A stretch of DNA of 64,000 nucleotides from Pelomicrobium methylotrophicum. Lineage in GTDB: Bacteria; Pseudomonadota; Gammaproteobacteria; Burkholderiales; UBA6910. How positions within the stretch are numbered: the first letter of the stretch is position 1; every line of letters starts with the position of its first letter. The position numbers and the translations under genes were made by a program. Shown one piece after another: positions 1-13,376 of this stretch. The stretch lies in contig NZ_VPFL01000002.1 in assembly GCF_008014345.1 (NCBI RefSeq), forward strand, positions 1 through 64,000, in the 5' to 3' direction. The notes beneath the pieces are model-generated. The model was not told the DNA's origin. It saw only the letters and a program-made list of their open reading frames with translations, and did no database searches.

Positions 1-108
1 GACCTGGGCGCCGCCCACTTCGATCGTGCCGATGCGCAAAAAACCGCCAACCGACTCATCCGCCGTCTCCAGCAGATCGGCTTCAACGTCCAAGTCGCAG
101 CAGCTTGA
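1..108 (+). CDS. C-terminal tail of an IS110-family transposase (partial, enters from left edge)
   Basis: Frame 1 is open from the window edge and stops with TGA at 106-108, giving 35 residues that begin DLGAAHFDRAD and end with an RLIRRL...LGF.V pattern. This D-L-G-x-x-x-F-D ... RRL ... LG(F/Y)xV ending is, from memory, typical of the extreme C terminus of IS110/IS1111-family transposases (DEDD/Ser recombinases that use a bridge RNA). Only the tail is visible, so catalytic residues cannot be inspected. It runs head-on into the truncated kinase gene ending at 120, which fits an insertion there. It could instead be a coincidental open frame, but the motif match makes that less likely. Confidence 0.6.
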   Translation, partial: DLGAAHFDRADAQKTANRLIRRLQQIGFNVQVAAA

Positions 109-125
109 GGCAGCGAGTTTCATCC
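1..125 (+). mobile_element. Right end of an IS110-like insertion sequence (approximate boundary)
   Basis: The boundary is inferred. The transposase-like frame stops at 108, and the kinase reading frame from the other side loses family similarity and stops at 120, so the junction should fall between about 109 and 135. IS110 elements have short, poorly conserved ends and often make no target duplication, so the exact base cannot be set from this window. Confidence 0.4.
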
Positions 126-2522
126 TAGATGGCCTCCCAGCGTCTTCACCAGCGCCAGACAATCGGCGAGTCCCTCGCCTTGGCCCGATGGGGCTGCACC
201 AGGCAGCGAGAAGAGGGTGGCCATCTTTTCGGGGGGCATTCCCGGACCCGTGTCGGCAACGGTCACTTCCACCATCATGGCGCCTTCGTGGTTGACAAGG
301 TCCGCGGTGGCCACCCGCAGCCGTCCCCCGTCGGTCATGGCCTCGGAAGCGTTTTTCATCAGCTCGAGCAGCACTTGCCTGAGCATCCCGGCGTCGGCCA
401 GCACAGACGGCAGGTGCTCGTCCAGGTTCAGTTCCACCTGGATGCGGTGACCCGTGAACAAGCCGTCCCGGTGGACCCGCAGGCACTCTTCAACCAGCCG
501 ATTGATGTCGACGGGCCCCGGCTCCGGCACGATTTTCTTTCCAGGCTCGCCGATGCGCTCCAGGAGCTGAGCCAGTCGGTCGATGTCCCGACCGACCCCT
601 TCCAGCGCTTTCCCCACGTTCTCGCCGGCGCTCGCGCCGTGGCGTGCAGTCTCCAGGGAAACCTGGATCGCGCAGAGGAGGCGACGGGCCTCGTGGATCA
701 AGCGCAGGGATGACTGCAGGGCTTCCACCGCTGACTGGCCCTTGGGGTCCGGCCCGGCCCGAGCCCCCCGGCGCTCACGTTCAGCCGCGGCGGCGATTCT
801 CCGGGCCACGTCCTCCAGTAGGGGAAGGGACTGCTCGAAGCCCCCCACCTGTTGGGGCAGGACGGGAAGCACCAGGACGCCCCGGGCGGCCGGGCCCGCC
901 GCTTTTAACGGAACCACGGCGATCGCCTCGGCGCCCAAGGCCCGCGCGATCTGCAGGTCCAGGCCGACCAGCCGCCGGACACTTCCGGCTTCATAGGAGA
1001 CGACGGTGGTGCCCTCCCGGGCGGCCCGGGCCACGATGCTCTGGGCCAGGGAAAGGGGAAGGCTCAGCTCGAAACGCCTGGCTTGGCCGGCGTCCACCCG
1101 CCATCCAGGCCAAGCGGTTTCATCATCTTCGGCGGGCACAAAAAGAAGAAAGCGCTTGACGCCCGCGAGGGCGGTGAAGAGCGGCGAGGCCTCCGCCAGC
1201 GATCGGGGCACGTCGTCGAGCGCCTGCAGCGCCACGGTCGCCTCCAGGCGGACCATCTCCTCCAGGACTTCCTCGAGCAAGGAAGCCCCCATCGCTTCCG
1301 TCGCGGGGGCCGTCATGGCAGGCGTCACCGGCGGCTCGTCGGGCATTCGAGCAGGCCGCCCCGGTTCCGCAGGCACTTGTTCTGCCCATCGGCCCGCCTC
1401 TTCCACCACTCGCCCGACGAGGGTGTCGGTCAGCGCCCGAGTCTCCAGGATCGACTCGGAGATCACGTCCTCGTCTTGTCCCGCAGGCGGCGTCGCCGTC
1501 GCCAATCCCAGCGTGCGCAATGTCGCCTCGAATTCGCGCCCCGCGCGCGCCAGCGCCGCCTGTACCGACGCCATGGGGATCCCCATCAGGTCTGCGGCAA
1601 GACCTCGTTTGCACTCCGAGGCAGGCTGGCGCGACAACGATTCAGCCGAACGGACGATCCGCACGAGCGGGTGCGTCCCCTCCAGTTCCACGGCCGGCGC
1701 GTGGTGCAGCAAGATGGCGTCGCGGAAATAGAAAGGCAGGTCCAACCCATCGAGGAAGCGGGCCCCGATCTCGGCGTGGATGGTGCCCAGCCGCCCCGCC
1801 TGCTCGGGGATGCCCCCTGCACCGGCGATCGTTTTCTCGCCCACCAATGACTGGAAGGTGTGGGGCACGGCGGTCAGCAGCATGAGGGAGCCGAGGTCGT
1901 GCAACAGGCCGGCCAGATGCGCCTCCTCGGGGCTTTCGTAGGCGGCGGCCTCGGCCAGGGCCCGAGCGATGAACGCGCTGAAGGTGGAATGAGACCAATA
2001 GCCGACTAAGGCCTCGACGGGAATGGGAAGCCGCCGGGCCGCGACCGACGCCCGGGCGGCGCTGAGCAGAATGGTCCGAACGAAGGCCTGACCGAGGGCG
2101 GCCACCCGCGGCTCCAGGCCCGCGGGACGCCGCTCTGGACAGGTTGGCGTCTTGCCGGCGGTCGCATCCAGCACCCGCAGGGCCAAGCTCGGTTCCAGGG
2201 CAAGCCAGTCGACCACAGATTGGGCGCCTGCCGGGTCCCGGTTGGCGCGCAGCGCTTGGTCGATCACCGGGAGCAGGGCGGGCAGACAGAGGATTTGCGT
2301 TCGCTTGACGACCGAGTCGACGAGTTTCGCTTCCAGCTCAGGGACGTGGCTGGAGGCGGCCGCCGACTCGCCGGGCGGCTCCGGAGGCTGCTTGGGGGAA
2401 GAGGGGTGCGTGCTACCCACTCGATGTCTGCCCCCATGGAACAGCGGACAAGCCCGCGAGGCGGGAACACGCTTGCCGGGCCGCCGGCGCGCGACCGTCA
2501 CTCCCCGGGCGTGGCGGCTCAA
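120..2522 (-). CDS. HDOD-GAF-histidine kinase, 3' end truncated
   Basis: Cytosolic signalling protein of up to 800 residues. In order: an Arg-rich, probably non-genuine N terminus; an HDOD domain (about 75-290, with LLHDLG and a HAEIG motif); a GAF-like region (about 440-620); and a kinase module (about 645-800). The kinase has a possible H-box (LIHEARRLLCAIQ, without the usual NPL), an N-box (LMKNASEAM), a G1 box (ADTGPGM) and a G2-like box. The protein stops straight after the G2 helix (KTLGGHLG), so the last strand of the ATPase fold, roughly 15-20 residues, is missing. The break coincides with the transposase tail at 1-108. The start is uncertain: TTG at 2522, with GTG codons at 2501 and 2420 as shorter options. 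The input signal is unknown. Confidence 0.75.
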   Translation of the reverse strand: MSRHARGVTVARRRPGKRVPASRACPLFHGGRHRVGSTHPSSPKQPPEPPGESAAASSHVPELEAKLVDSVVKRTQILCLPALLPVIDQALRANRDPAGAQSVVDWLALEPSLALRVLDATAGKTPTCPERRPAGLEPRVAALGQAFVRTILLSAARASVAARRLPIPVEALVGYWSHSTFSAFIARALAEAAAYESPEEAHLAGLLHDLGSLMLLTAVPHTFQSLVGEKTIAGAGGIPEQAGRLGTIHAEIGARFLDGLDLPFYFRDAILLHHAPAVELEGTHPLVRIVRSAESLSRQPASECKRGLAADLMGIPMASVQAALARAGREFEATLRTLGLATATPPAGQDEDVISESILETRALTDTLVGRVVEEAGRWAEQVPAEPGRPARMPDEPPVTPAMTAPATEAMGASLLEEVLEEMVRLEATVALQALDDVPRSLAEASPLFTALAGVKRFLLFVPAEDDETAWPGWRVDAGQARRFELSLPLSLAQSIVARAAREGTTVVSYEAGSVRRLVGLDLQIARALGAEAIAVVPLKAAGPAARGVLVLPVLPQQVGGFEQSLPLLEDVARRIAAAAERERRGARAGPDPKGQSAVEALQSSLRLIHEARRLLCAIQVSLETARHGASAGENVGKALEGVGRDIDRLAQLLERIGEPGKKIVPEPGPVDINRLVEECLRVHRDGLFTGHRIQVELNLDEHLPSVLADAGMLRQVLLELMKNASEAMTDGGRLRVATADLVNHEGAMMVEVTVADTGPGMPPEKMATLFSLPGAAPSGQGEGLADCLALVKTLGGHLG

Positions 2523-2886
2523 TCACGCGGGCCGGGACCTGGCGGGTCCCTCCGCCGCTGACCGCCGCCCGGCTGAACCTGCCCCCGGGGCGCCGGCGCC
2601 GCCTCAGCGCTCCCCCCGCGAGCGCCGCGGCGCCCGATCCGGAAAACATGAATCAACCCCCCCAAGCGATGCAGCGCGACCCGGCAGCGAGGCCGTCCGG
2701 CGGCTTCCCTGCGGGTCTCAAGCTTGGCCCAAAGGCGCTCGGGCATCAAGCCACCCTTCGTTCACTGATGTGTGTGGAGCATGCTCCCCCTCCCGGCGCG
2801 CTCCAAGGAGGTGGGTCATCCCCGCGCTCGCTCGCCCGACACCCATCCCGGCGCAATTATGATCCGCCCGGCCCGCCGGCCCTCCT
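2523..2886. other. Intergenic region, no gene recognised
   Basis: These 364 bp lie between glmS and the HDOD kinase, both on the minus strand. I see no conserved reading frame, tRNA, riboswitch or convincing terminator. It is GC-rich and should hold the kinase promoter, but I cannot pick one with confidence. Confidence 0.5.
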
Positions 2887-4716
2887 CTATTCGACGGTGA
2901 CCGATTTGGCGAGGTTGCGCGGCTTATCGACATCGGTGCCTTTTTGCAGGGCGGCGTGATAAGCCAGCAGCTGCAGGGGGATGACATGCAGGATGGGGCT
3001 CAGCAAGCCCGCGTGGTCTGTCATCTTGATGATGTGCACCCCCTCGGTCTCCTGGATCTGGCTGTCGGCATCGGCAAAGACGTAGAGCTCTCCGCCACGG
3101 GCCCTCACTTCTTGGAGGTTAGCCTTGAGCTTTTCCAGCAAGGCATCGTTCGGCGCCACTGCCACCACCGGCATGTTCCTGTCCACGAGCGCGAGCGGTC
3201 CGTGTTTGAGCTCTCCGGCAGGGTAGGCCTCGGCGTGAATGTAGGAAATCTCTTTGAGCTTGAGGGCCCCTTCCATCGCGATGGGATAGTGAACGCCGCG
3301 GCCGAGGAAAAGCGCGTGCTCCTTCTCGGCGAATTTCTGGGACCATTCGGCGATCTGGGGCTCCAGGGCCAAGACCCGCGACAGCGCCGACGGCAGGTGC
3401 CTCAACGCCGCGATGTGCCTTTTCTCCTCTTCAGGCGTGAGCCGGCCGCGCAGCTTGGCCAATACCAGCGTCAGCAGGAAAAGGGTGGCCAGTTGGGTGG
3501 TAAAGGCCTTGGTGGAGGCGACCCCGATCTCGGGGCCGGCGCGGGTGAGGAAGCGCAAGTCCGATTGGCGCACCAGGGCGCTTTCCGGAACGTTACAAAT
3601 CGACAGGGTGTGCCGGTGCCCCAGCGTCTTGGCGTGGGCGAGGGCGGCCAGCGTATCGGCGGTCTCGCCGGACTGGGAGATGGCCACCACCAAGGCATCC
3701 GGATTGGGGACGCTGTCCCGGTAGCGGTACTCGCTCGCGATCTCCGGGTTGCAAGGGATTCGGGCTACGCCTTCGATCCAGTAGCGCGCCACCAACCCGG
3801 CGTGGAAGCTGGTGCCGCAGGCGACGATGGTGACTGCGTTGACCCGCGCCAGCACTTCCTGCGCCTCCACGCCGAAGAGCTGCGCAGAGAGGGACGGAGC
3901 GCCGGTCACCATTTCCAACGTCGCTGCCACCGCTCCCGGCTGCTCGAAGATCTCCTTCTGCATGAAGTGCCGGTACTGCCCCAGCTCGACCGCGTCGGCG
4001 TTCAACTGGGACAGGTGCACTGGCCGCTCGACCGCGTTGCCGGCGGCGTCCACGATGCGAAAGCCGTCCAGGCCGAGCTCGGCCACGTCGCCATCTTCCA
4101 GGTAGATCATCCTCCGCGTCACCTGCAGCAGCGCGGAGGCGTCGGAAGCGGCGAAGTTTTCGCCCTCCCCAAGCCCCAGCAGGAGCGGCGCCCCTTTACG
4201 CGCCACCACCAGCCGCCCGGGTTCTTCCGCGCAGATGATGGCGATGGCGTAGGCACCGGTAAGCTCGGCCACCGCCCGGCGCGTCGCATCGAACAAGCGC
4301 GCTCCCTGCCGGAGGTAATACTCGATGAGGTGAGCGATGACTTCGGTGTCGGTGTCGGACACAAAGAGATAACCGGAGTCTGCAAGGCGGCGACGGATGG
4401 AATCGTGGTTTTCGACGATCCCGTTGTGGACCACCGCCAGGCCGTTTCCGCTCACGTGGGGATGGGCGTTTCGCTCGGTGGGCGCGCCGTGGGTCGCCCA
4501 GCGGGTGTGGGCGATGCCCAGGTGGCCGTTGATGTTTTGCGCCGCGACCCGGCTGGCCAGCTCGGCCACCCGACCCACGCTCCTGAGCCGGTGCAACCCG
4601 CCGTTGATGACGGCGAGGCCCGCTGAGTCATAGCCGCGATACTCCAGGCGGCGCAGGCCCTCGAGAAGGATGGGCACGACGTTTCGTTGCGCGATGGCGC
4701 CGACGATTCCGCACAT
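2887..4716 (-). CDS. glmS: Glutamine-fructose-6-phosphate aminotransferase (isomerizing)
   Basis: Converts fructose-6-phosphate and glutamine to glucosamine-6-phosphate, the first committed step to UDP-GlcNAc for peptidoglycan and LPS; cytosolic. The 609-residue length matches the family. It starts MCGIVGA, so Cys2 becomes the N-terminal nucleophile of the glutaminase domain (about 2-220). Two SIS sugar-isomerase domains follow, and the C terminus is the typical LAKSVTVE. It lies 68 bp downstream of glmU on the same strand, so the two sequential pathway genes are probably co-transcribed. No glmS ribozyme is expected or seen. The upstream Shine-Dalgarno is weak. Confidence 0.97.
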   Translation of the reverse strand: MCGIVGAIAQRNVVPILLEGLRRLEYRGYDSAGLAVINGGLHRLRSVGRVAELASRVAAQNINGHLGIAHTRWATHGAPTERNAHPHVSGNGLAVVHNGIVENHDSIRRRLADSGYLFVSDTDTEVIAHLIEYYLRQGARLFDATRRAVAELTGAYAIAIICAEEPGRLVVARKGAPLLLGLGEGENFAASDASALLQVTRRMIYLEDGDVAELGLDGFRIVDAAGNAVERPVHLSQLNADAVELGQYRHFMQKEIFEQPGAVAATLEMVTGAPSLSAQLFGVEAQEVLARVNAVTIVACGTSFHAGLVARYWIEGVARIPCNPEIASEYRYRDSVPNPDALVVAISQSGETADTLAALAHAKTLGHRHTLSICNVPESALVRQSDLRFLTRAGPEIGVASTKAFTTQLATLFLLTLVLAKLRGRLTPEEEKRHIAALRHLPSALSRVLALEPQIAEWSQKFAEKEHALFLGRGVHYPIAMEGALKLKEISYIHAEAYPAGELKHGPLALVDRNMPVVAVAPNDALLEKLKANLQEVRARGGELYVFADADSQIQETEGVHIIKMTDHAGLLSPILHVIPLQLLAYHAALQKGTDVDKPRNLAKSVTVE

Positions 4717-4784
4717 GTCAGTGGATGGCGGGCACGGTAAAAGGCGAAAAGCCCGACCGATGATCCGTCACAGCGGGTCCCCTT

Positions 4785-6167
4785 TCATGATCCACCTTCC
4801 GCCGGCTTTTTTTTGGGCCGCGCCCAATTGTCGACCGTCACCTGGGGGGCCCGGGACAGGGTGAGCTTGCCCGGCGGTGCGTCGCGGGTGAGGGTGGTGC
4901 CAGCGCCCAGGGTGGCGCCTTTGCCGACCCGCACCGGGGCCACCAGCTGGGTGTCGGAACCGATGAAGGCACCATCCTCGATCACCGTGCGGTGCTTCTG
5001 GGCGCCGTCGTAGTTGCAGGTGATCGTGCCAGCGCCGATGTTCACGTCGCGGCCCACCGTGGCATCCCCCACGTAGGCCAGATGATTGGCCTTGCTCGCG
5101 CGGCCGATCTCGCTGTTTTTGACCTCGACGAAGTTGCCGATGTGGACCTGCTCCGCCAGGCGCGCCCCCGGACGCAGCCGGGCGTACGGGCCGATGCGGC
5201 AGTCGTCGCCCACCTCGGCCCCTTCGATCAGCGTGTACGGCAGGACCTCCACCCGCGCGCCGATGCGGGCATCGCGCACGATGGCATACGGGCCCACGCG
5301 GGTCTGATCCCCCAGGGTGACCGTGCCCTCGAACACGCAGCCCACGTCGATCACCACGTCGCGACCGCAGGTCAGCTCGCCGCGGACGTCAATGCGATCA
5401 GGATCGAGGAGCGTGACCCCTTGCGCCATGAGGCGCCTCGCCGCCTGCCGCTGGTAGATGCGTTCCAGCTCGGCGAGCTGGAGCTTGCTGTTGACCCCGA
5501 GGATCTCCCAGGGCGCTTCCGGATGCACGGTGGCCACCGGGAAATCTTCCTCCACCGCCATCTTCACCACGTCGGTCAGGTAGTACTCGCCTTGGGCATT
5601 GTCGTTGCCGAGCCGAGCGAGCCAATGCGCGAGCTTCCAGGTGGGTGCTGCCAGGATGCCCGTGTTGATTTCCCGAATCGCCCGCTCGCGGTCCGAGGCG
5701 TCCTGGTGCTCGACGATGCCCACCACCGCACCGGCGCTATCTCGCACGATCCGCCCGTAGCCGGACGGATCCTCCACCTCGGCGGTGAGGAGCGTCAACC
5801 GCTGTTCCACGTCACCGTGCAGCATCCGCTGCAGGGTTGCCTCGCCGATGAGGGGCACATCGCCGTACAGCACCAGCGTCACGCCCGAGCGATCCAAGCG
5901 GGGCAGCGCCTGGGCCAGGGCATGGCCGGTGCCGAGCTGCGGCTCTTGGCACGCAAAAACGACGCCGCTGTGGGCCAGGGCCTGGAGCACTTGCTCGCCG
6001 CCGTGGCCGTAGACCACGCAGATGCTGGCGGGCCTGAGCCGCCGGGCCGTCTCCACCACGTGGGCGATCAGCGGCCGCCCCGCCAAGGGATGGAGGACCT
6101 TGGGAAGCCGGGAATGCATGCGGGTACCCTTGCCAGCGGCAAGGATTGCGACCTCAAGCGCAGCCAT
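4785..6167 (-). CDS. glmU: Bifunctional GlcNAc-1-phosphate uridyltransferase / glucosamine-1-phosphate acetyltransferase
   Basis: Makes UDP-GlcNAc in two steps, acetylating glucosamine-1-phosphate and then transferring UMP. The 460-residue length fits. The N-terminal pyrophosphorylase domain (about 1-230) opens with the nucleotide-binding motif LAAGKGTRM. The C-terminal half is a left-handed beta-helix of hexapeptide repeats (about 250-445), with [10 protein letters not shown] and the acetyltransferase segment around [13 protein letters not shown]. It sits between the ATP synthase operon terminator and glmS and probably heads a glmU-glmS unit. Confidence 0.97.
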   Translation of the reverse strand: MAALEVAILAAGKGTRMHSRLPKVLHPLAGRPLIAHVVETARRLRPASICVVYGHGGEQVLQALAHSGVVFACQEPQLGTGHALAQALPRLDRSGVTLVLYGDVPLIGEATLQRMLHGDVEQRLTLLTAEVEDPSGYGRIVRDSAGAVVGIVEHQDASDRERAIREINTGILAAPTWKLAHWLARLGNDNAQGEYYLTDVVKMAVEEDFPVATVHPEAPWEILGVNSKLQLAELERIYQRQAARRLMAQGVTLLDPDRIDVRGELTCGRDVVIDVGCVFEGTVTLGDQTRVGPYAIVRDARIGARVEVLPYTLIEGAEVGDDCRIGPYARLRPGARLAEQVHIGNFVEVKNSEIGRASKANHLAYVGDATVGRDVNIGAGTITCNYDGAQKHRTVIEDGAFIGSDTQLVAPVRVGKGATLGAGTTLTRDAPPGKLTLSRAPQVTVDNWARPKKKPAEGGS

Positions 6168-6259
6168 GGCGGAAACCCGAGCAAGAACGGTGCCTGGAAA
6201 CTTTGGAGCACGCCGCCCCGGGGCGCGTCACGTGTTCAAAGGTTCCAAGTATAAACACG

Positions 6260-6281
6260 AAGGCAGCCCGCAGGCTGCCTT
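6260..6281 (-). terminator. Terminator of the atp operon
   Basis: A perfect 9-bp inverted repeat (AAGGCAGCC / GGCTGCCTT) with a 4-nt loop lies 29 bp past the atpC stop. On the minus strand it is followed by a T-rich stretch (CGTGTTTAT). Position and form suit a rho-independent terminator, although the U-run is interrupted. Confidence 0.7.
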
Positions 6282-6309
6282 CCACGCCTCCCCGCGCAGT
6301 ACCAGGAAG

Positions 6310-6738
6310 CTATCCCTTGCGCGCCTTGCGCAGCTTCTGGATCGCGGCAAGTTGCGCGGCCGCCTCGGCCAGCTCTGCCTGAGCCTTGGCGATCTCCAGT
6401 TTGGAAGTCTTGTTCTGAAGCGCTTCCTCCGCCGCTCGCTTCGCCTCCAGCGCCTTGGCCTCGTCCAGGTCGGCGGCACGAATGGCGGTGTCGGCCAGCA
6501 CGGTCACACCGCTCGGCTGAACCTCCAGAATACCGCCCGAGACCACCACCAGCTCTTCTTCGTCCTTGAGCGGCACTTTGATGCGCAGCGCCCCCGGCTT
6601 GATCCGGGTGAGCAGCGGCGTGTGACGCGGGTAGATGCCGAGCTCCCCCATCTCGCCGGGCGCCACCAGGAACTCGGCAGGCCCGGAATAGATGGACTCC
6701 TCGGCGCTCACCACTTCCACGTGCATCGTGGTTCCCAT
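6310..6738 (-). CDS. atpC: F1Fo ATP synthase epsilon subunit
   Basis: The 142-residue central-stalk subunit that couples rotor to catalytic head and inhibits ATP hydrolysis. It has an N-terminal beta-sandwich (about 5-90, with [21 protein letters not shown]) and a C-terminal helical hairpin rich in Ala, Glu and Lys that ends KLRKARKG. It is the last gene of the operon, 9 bp after atpD, and is followed by the hairpin at 6260-6281. The [14 protein letters not shown] start is typical of betaproteobacteria. Confidence 0.97.
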   Translation of the reverse strand: MGTTMHVEVVSAEESIYSGPAEFLVAPGEMGELGIYPRHTPLLTRIKPGALRIKVPLKDEEELVVVSGGILEVQPSGVTVLADTAIRAADLDEAKALEAKRAAEEALQNKTSKLEIAKAQAELAEAAAQLAAIQKLRKARKG

Positions 6739-6747
6739 GCTTTCTCC

Positions 6748-8145
<1,398 letters not shown>

Positions 8146-8156
8146 TCAAAAACGTG

Positions 8157-9050
8157 TTACGAAACCGCCGCCGCTCCGCCCACGATCTCGGAGATCTCCT
8201 TGGTGATGGCGGCCTGGCGGGTCTTGTTGTAGATCAGCGTGAGCTCGTCGATCAGGTTGCCCGCGTTGTCGGAGGCCGCCTTCATGGCCACCATGCGCGC
8301 GCTCTGCTCCGAAGCCATGTTCTCCACCACGTACTGGTACACGGCCGCCTCCATGGCGCGGGTGAACACGGCATCCAGCAGGGGCTTCGCCTCGGGCTCG
8401 TAGAGATAGTCCCACAATCCCGAGCCGGCCAGTTCAGTGATCGGCTTGCCCTCGTAGTCCGTGAGCTGCGGGGGAATCGGCAGCATCTGGGTCTGGACCG
8501 GGTCCTGCTTCATGGTGTTCACGAAGCGGTTATAGAAGGCGTGCAGCTCGTCGATCCGGCCCTCGCTATAGCTGTCGAGCAGCACCTTGACGGGTCCGAT
8601 GAGCCTCTCCAGGTGCGGGGTATCGCCCAGATTGGTCACGTGGGAGACGATGTTGGCCCCCATGCGCTGCATGAAACTGAAGCCCTTGTTGCCGATCGCG
8701 CACACATCGATCTCGATGCCTTGGGCTTGCCACTCCTTCATCTGGTTGACCGCCAGGCGCAGCACGTTGGTGTTCAGGCCGCCGCACAAGCCCTTGTCCG
8801 AGGTGACCACGATGATGCCCACGCGGCGCACCTGCCCGCGCTTCACGAGGAACGGATGCTTGTACTCGGTGTTGGCCCGCGCCAAGTGCATCATCACCCG
8901 CGCGATGTTGAGGGCGTACGGGCGCGAGGCGCGCATGCGCTCCTGGGCCTTGCGCATCTTCGACGCCGCCACCATCTCCATCGCTTTGGTGATCTTCTGC
9001 GTGTTCTTGATGCTTTTGATCTTATTGCGTATCTCGCGGCTTCCGGCCAT
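8157..9050 (-). CDS. atpG: F1Fo ATP synthase gamma subunit
   Basis: Rotor shaft of F1, 297 residues. It begins [27 protein letters not shown], the conserved N-terminal coiled-coil helix, and ends with the partner helix ([28 protein letters not shown]). The central Rossmann-like domain contains [10 protein letters not shown]. Lies 28 bp downstream of atpA and 29 bp upstream of atpD. Confidence 0.98.
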   Translation of the reverse strand: MAGSREIRNKIKSIKNTQKITKAMEMVAASKMRKAQERMRASRPYALNIARVMMHLARANTEYKHPFLVKRGQVRRVGIIVVTSDKGLCGGLNTNVLRLAVNQMKEWQAQGIEIDVCAIGNKGFSFMQRMGANIVSHVTNLGDTPHLERLIGPVKVLLDSYSEGRIDELHAFYNRFVNTMKQDPVQTQMLPIPPQLTDYEGKPITELAGSGLWDYLYEPEAKPLLDAVFTRAMEAAVYQYVVENMASEQSARMVAMKAASDNAGNLIDELTLIYNKTRQAAITKEISEIVGGAAAVS

Positions 9051-9078
9051 GGCGCGACTCTTCCTTCAGCGTGGGCTC

Positions 9079-10620
9079 TCAGAACGTGGCGGTCTTCTTG
9101 TACGCCTCAATGGCCGCCGCCAGCTGCTTTTCCGTTTCCGGGTCCAGATCCTTGGTCTCTTCGATTTTCGCCAGGATATGCGGATGCTGGCTCTTCATGT
9201 ACGCCCGCAGGCCCGCCTCGAAAGCAAGGCAGTGCTTGACGTCGATGTCGTCGGTGTAGCCGTTGTTCACCGCGTACAGCGTCAGCGCCATCTCGGCCAC
9301 CGACAGCGGCGAGTACTGGGGCTGCTTCATGAGCTCGGTGACGCGCCGCCCGCGCTCGAGCTGCCTGCGCGTGGTCTCGTCCAGGTCGGAGGCGAACTGG
9401 GCGAACGCCGCGAGCTCCCGGTACTGGGCAAGCGCCAACCGCACGCCGCCGCCCAGTTTCTTGATCACTTTGGTCTGGGCTGCACCCCCCACCCGCGACA
9501 CTGAAATGCCGGCGTTGATGGCAGGCCGGATGCCGGCGTTGAACAGGTCCGTTTCGAGGAAGATTTGGCCGTCGGTGATGGAAATCACGTTGGTCGGAAC
9601 GAACGCCGTCACGTCGCCGGCCTGGGTCTCGATGATGGGAAGAGCGGTCAGGGAGCCGGTACGTCCCTTGACCTCGCCCTTGGTGAATTTCTCCACGTAG
9701 GCTTCGTTCACCCGGGCCGCGCGCTCCAGCAGCCGCGAGTGGAGGTAGAACACGTCACCCGGATACGCTTCCCGGCCCGGCGGGCGGCGCAGCAGCAACG
9801 AGATCTGGCGATAGGCCCACGCCTGCTTGGTCAGGTCGTCGTAGATGATGAGCGCGTCCTGGCCACGGTCGCGGAAATACTCGCCCATGGTACACCCGGC
9901 GTAGGGCGCGATGTACTGCATCGCCGCCGATTCCGAGGCCGAAGCCGCCACCACGATGGTGTAGTCCATCGCGCCGTGCTCTTCGAGCTTGCGGATCACG
10001 TTCTTGATGGTGGAGGCCTTCTGGCCGATGCCCACGTAGATGCAGAACAGGTTCTTGCCTTTCTGGTTGATGATGGTGTCCACCGCCACCGCGGTCTTGC
10101 CGGTCTGGCGGTCGCCGATGATCAGCTCCCGCTGGCCGCGCCCGATGGGCACCATGGCGTCGATGGCCTTCAAGCCGGTCTGCACCGGCTCCGAGACCGA
10201 CTTTCTCCAGATCACCCCCGGCGCGATCTTCTCGACGGGATCGGTGAGCTTGGCGTTGATCGGGCCTTTGCCGTCGATGGGCTGTCCCAGGGCGTTGACC
10301 ACGCGGCCGATCAGCTCGGGTCCCACCGGCACCTCCAGGATGCGTCCGGTGCACTTGACCGTATCGCCTTCGGTGATGTGCTCGTATTCGCCCAGCACCA
10401 CGGCGCCCACCGAGTCGCGCTCGAGGTTGAGCGCGAGCCCGTAGGTGTTGCCGGGAAATTCGAGCATCTCGCCCTGCATCACGTCGGCGAGTCCGTGGAT
10501 GCGCACGATGCCGTCGGTCACCGACACCACCGTGCCCTCGGTGCGCTTCTCGGCCGTCACCGCAAGGTTCTGGATCTTGCTTTTGATCAGCTCGCTGATC
10601 TCGGAAGGATTAAGCTGCAT
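9079..10620 (-). CDS. atpA: F1Fo ATP synthase alpha subunit
   Basis: Non-catalytic nucleotide-binding F1 subunit. I choose the ATG at 10620 ([11 protein letters not shown], 513 residues, the usual length). The GTG six bases upstream lies directly on the Shine-Dalgarno GAGGAG, which is well spaced only for the ATG. Walker A GDRQTGKT lies at about 169-176 and the signature [11 protein letters not shown] near the C terminus. About 90 bp separate it from atpH. Confidence 0.97.
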   Translation of the reverse strand: MQLNPSEISELIKSKIQNLAVTAEKRTEGTVVSVTDGIVRIHGLADVMQGEMLEFPGNTYGLALNLERDSVGAVVLGEYEHITEGDTVKCTGRILEVPVGPELIGRVVNALGQPIDGKGPINAKLTDPVEKIAPGVIWRKSVSEPVQTGLKAIDAMVPIGRGQRELIIGDRQTGKTAVAVDTIINQKGKNLFCIYVGIGQKASTIKNVIRKLEEHGAMDYTIVVAASASESAAMQYIAPYAGCTMGEYFRDRGQDALIIYDDLTKQAWAYRQISLLLRRPPGREAYPGDVFYLHSRLLERAARVNEAYVEKFTKGEVKGRTGSLTALPIIETQAGDVTAFVPTNVISITDGQIFLETDLFNAGIRPAINAGISVSRVGGAAQTKVIKKLGGGVRLALAQYRELAAFAQFASDLDETTRRQLERGRRVTELMKQPQYSPLSVAEMALTLYAVNNGYTDDIDVKHCLAFEAGLRAYMKSQHPHILAKIEETKDLDPETEKQLAAAIEAYKKTATF

Positions 10621-10707
10621 GGTCACTCCTCGAATGTTTCGCCGCCGCTCCCCGCGGAGCGTCGCCGCAAATCTGCTGGCAGCCGTCTACGGGCCATCAC
10701 CGCGATC

Positions 10708-11244
10708 TCAAGCCGCCAGCGCCGCCGCCATGGCGTCGAGCTTGCCGCGCACCGATGCGTCCATCACCTCATCGCCCACGTGAATGCGCACGCCGCCGAT
10801 CAGCTCGGGCACGACCTTCACCCTGGCGCTCACCTCGCGCCCGTACTTCGCCCGGAGCTTCTGCACCAGCGCGGCCCGCTGGGCTTCGTCCAGCTCGTAA
10901 GCCGATTCGATCTCCACTTCGAGAACACCCTCGTGCTGGCGCCGCAGTTCCTCAAAGAGCTCCCGGATCTGGGGCAGCAGTCCCAAGCGCCCGTTTTCGA
11001 TCAACACCAGGATGAAGTTGCGCGCGCCGCCCGAGAGGCGCTCGCCGCAGATGCCAAGGAACAGCTCCCCCAGTTGCTTGCGGGTGACGAGGGGGTTGCC
11101 CACCAGGGCCAGCACCCGCGGGTTCTCAGCCACGGCGCAGGCCAGGGCGAGCATTTCGGACCATTGGGCTAGCGTGCGCTCCTCGCTCGCCAGCTTGAAA
11201 ACAGCTTCGGCATAAGGCCGGGCAATGGTGATGGGTTCCGCCAT
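10708..11244 (-). CDS. atpH: F1Fo ATP synthase delta subunit
   Basis: Peripheral-stalk protein of 178 residues that ties the b subunits to the top of F1. The start is set at [16 protein letters not shown], the conserved N terminus; the frame is open 14 codons further upstream but those codons overlap atpF. The C-terminal segment ending with [21 protein letters not shown] is characteristic. The ATG is 7 bp from the atpF stop. Confidence 0.96.
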   Translation of the reverse strand: MAEPITIARPYAEAVFKLASEERTLAQWSEMLALACAVAENPRVLALVGNPLVTRKQLGELFLGICGERLSGGARNFILVLIENGRLGLLPQIRELFEELRRQHEGVLEVEIESAYELDEAQRAALVQKLRAKYGREVSARVKVVPELIGGVRIHVGDEVMDASVRGKLDAMAAALAA

Positions 11245-11251
11245 GGCGCGC

Positions 11252-11722
11252 CTATAGCTCCTCCTCGATCTGGGCCAGGATGTCACGATGGACCTGGGGG
11301 TCCACCTCGCGGCGCAGGATCTTCTCCGCGCCGGCCACCGCCAGCGCAGCCACCTGCCGCCGCAGCGCCTCCTTGGCGCGGAAGACTTCCTGCTCGATCT
11401 GCGCCTTGGCGCCCGCGATCAACCGCTCGCTTTCCTGCTTGGCGGCGGCCTTGGCCTCCTCGATGAGCTGGGCGGCCTGCCGCTCAGCATTGGCCACGAT
11501 CTCGGCGGCCTGGTGCTTGGCTTCTCGCAGGATTTCCGACGACCGTCTGCCGGCCAGCTCCAGCTCGTGCTTGCCGCGCTCCGCCGCCGCGAGCCCATCC
11601 GCGATCCGCTTCTGGCGCTCTTCCATGGCCCGCATCAGGTGCGGCCAGATCAGCTTCATCGTGAACACGACGAGCAGAATGAAGGTGATCATCTGCCCGA
11701 TGATCGTTGCGTTGATGTTCAC
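11252..11722 (-). CDS. atpF: F1Fo ATP synthase b subunit
   Basis: Membrane-anchored peripheral stalk, 156 residues from a GTG start at 11722 ([10 protein letters not shown]), the normal length for betaproteobacteria. The Shine-Dalgarno AGAGGAG lies 7-8 bases upstream; the longer open frame to 11800 runs into the atpE region and is rejected. One N-terminal transmembrane helix (about 7-27) is followed by a long charged coiled coil rich in Ala, Glu, Lys and Gln that dimerises and contacts AtpH. Lies 37 bp downstream of atpE. Confidence 0.96.
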   Translation of the reverse strand: MNINATIIGQMITFILLVVFTMKLIWPHLMRAMEERQKRIADGLAAAERGKHELELAGRRSSEILREAKHQAAEIVANAERQAAQLIEEAKAAAKQESERLIAGAKAQIEQEVFRAKEALRRQVAALAVAGAEKILRREVDPQVHRDILAQIEEEL

Positions 11723-11759
11723 TGGAGCGCTCCTCTCTTTCTTGTCGAGCCTGGGCCGA

Positions 11760-13212
<1,453 letters not shown>

Positions 13213-13259
13213 GGCCCAGTGGCACCGGTTTGGCCGACTGCCCGCGCAAAAGACGTGGA

Positions 13260-13289
13260 ATTCTACTGGCCGGCTTAGAAAGCCGTCAA
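13260..13289 (-). promoter_or_regulatory. Sigma-70 promoter of the atp operon
   Basis: On the minus strand: -35 TTGACG (13284-13289), 18-bp spacer, -10 TAGAAT (13260-13265). Transcription should begin near 13253, about 40 bp upstream of atpI. It lies in the AT-rich gap that separates parB from atpI. Confidence 0.6.
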
Positions 13290-13376
13290 CGCCGTTGCAC
13301 CCAATACGTTAGGAAAATGTTTAGAATATTATTTTTATCAATAACTTACATATAGACCTCAGCGTGCTGCACCGCA

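Noticed and set aside
2944-4626. A 560-codon open frame opposite glmS, and similar long frames opposite gyrB, topB and fbp.
   Set aside because: These are GC-driven mirror frames of genes whose identity is certain; their translations show no family features.
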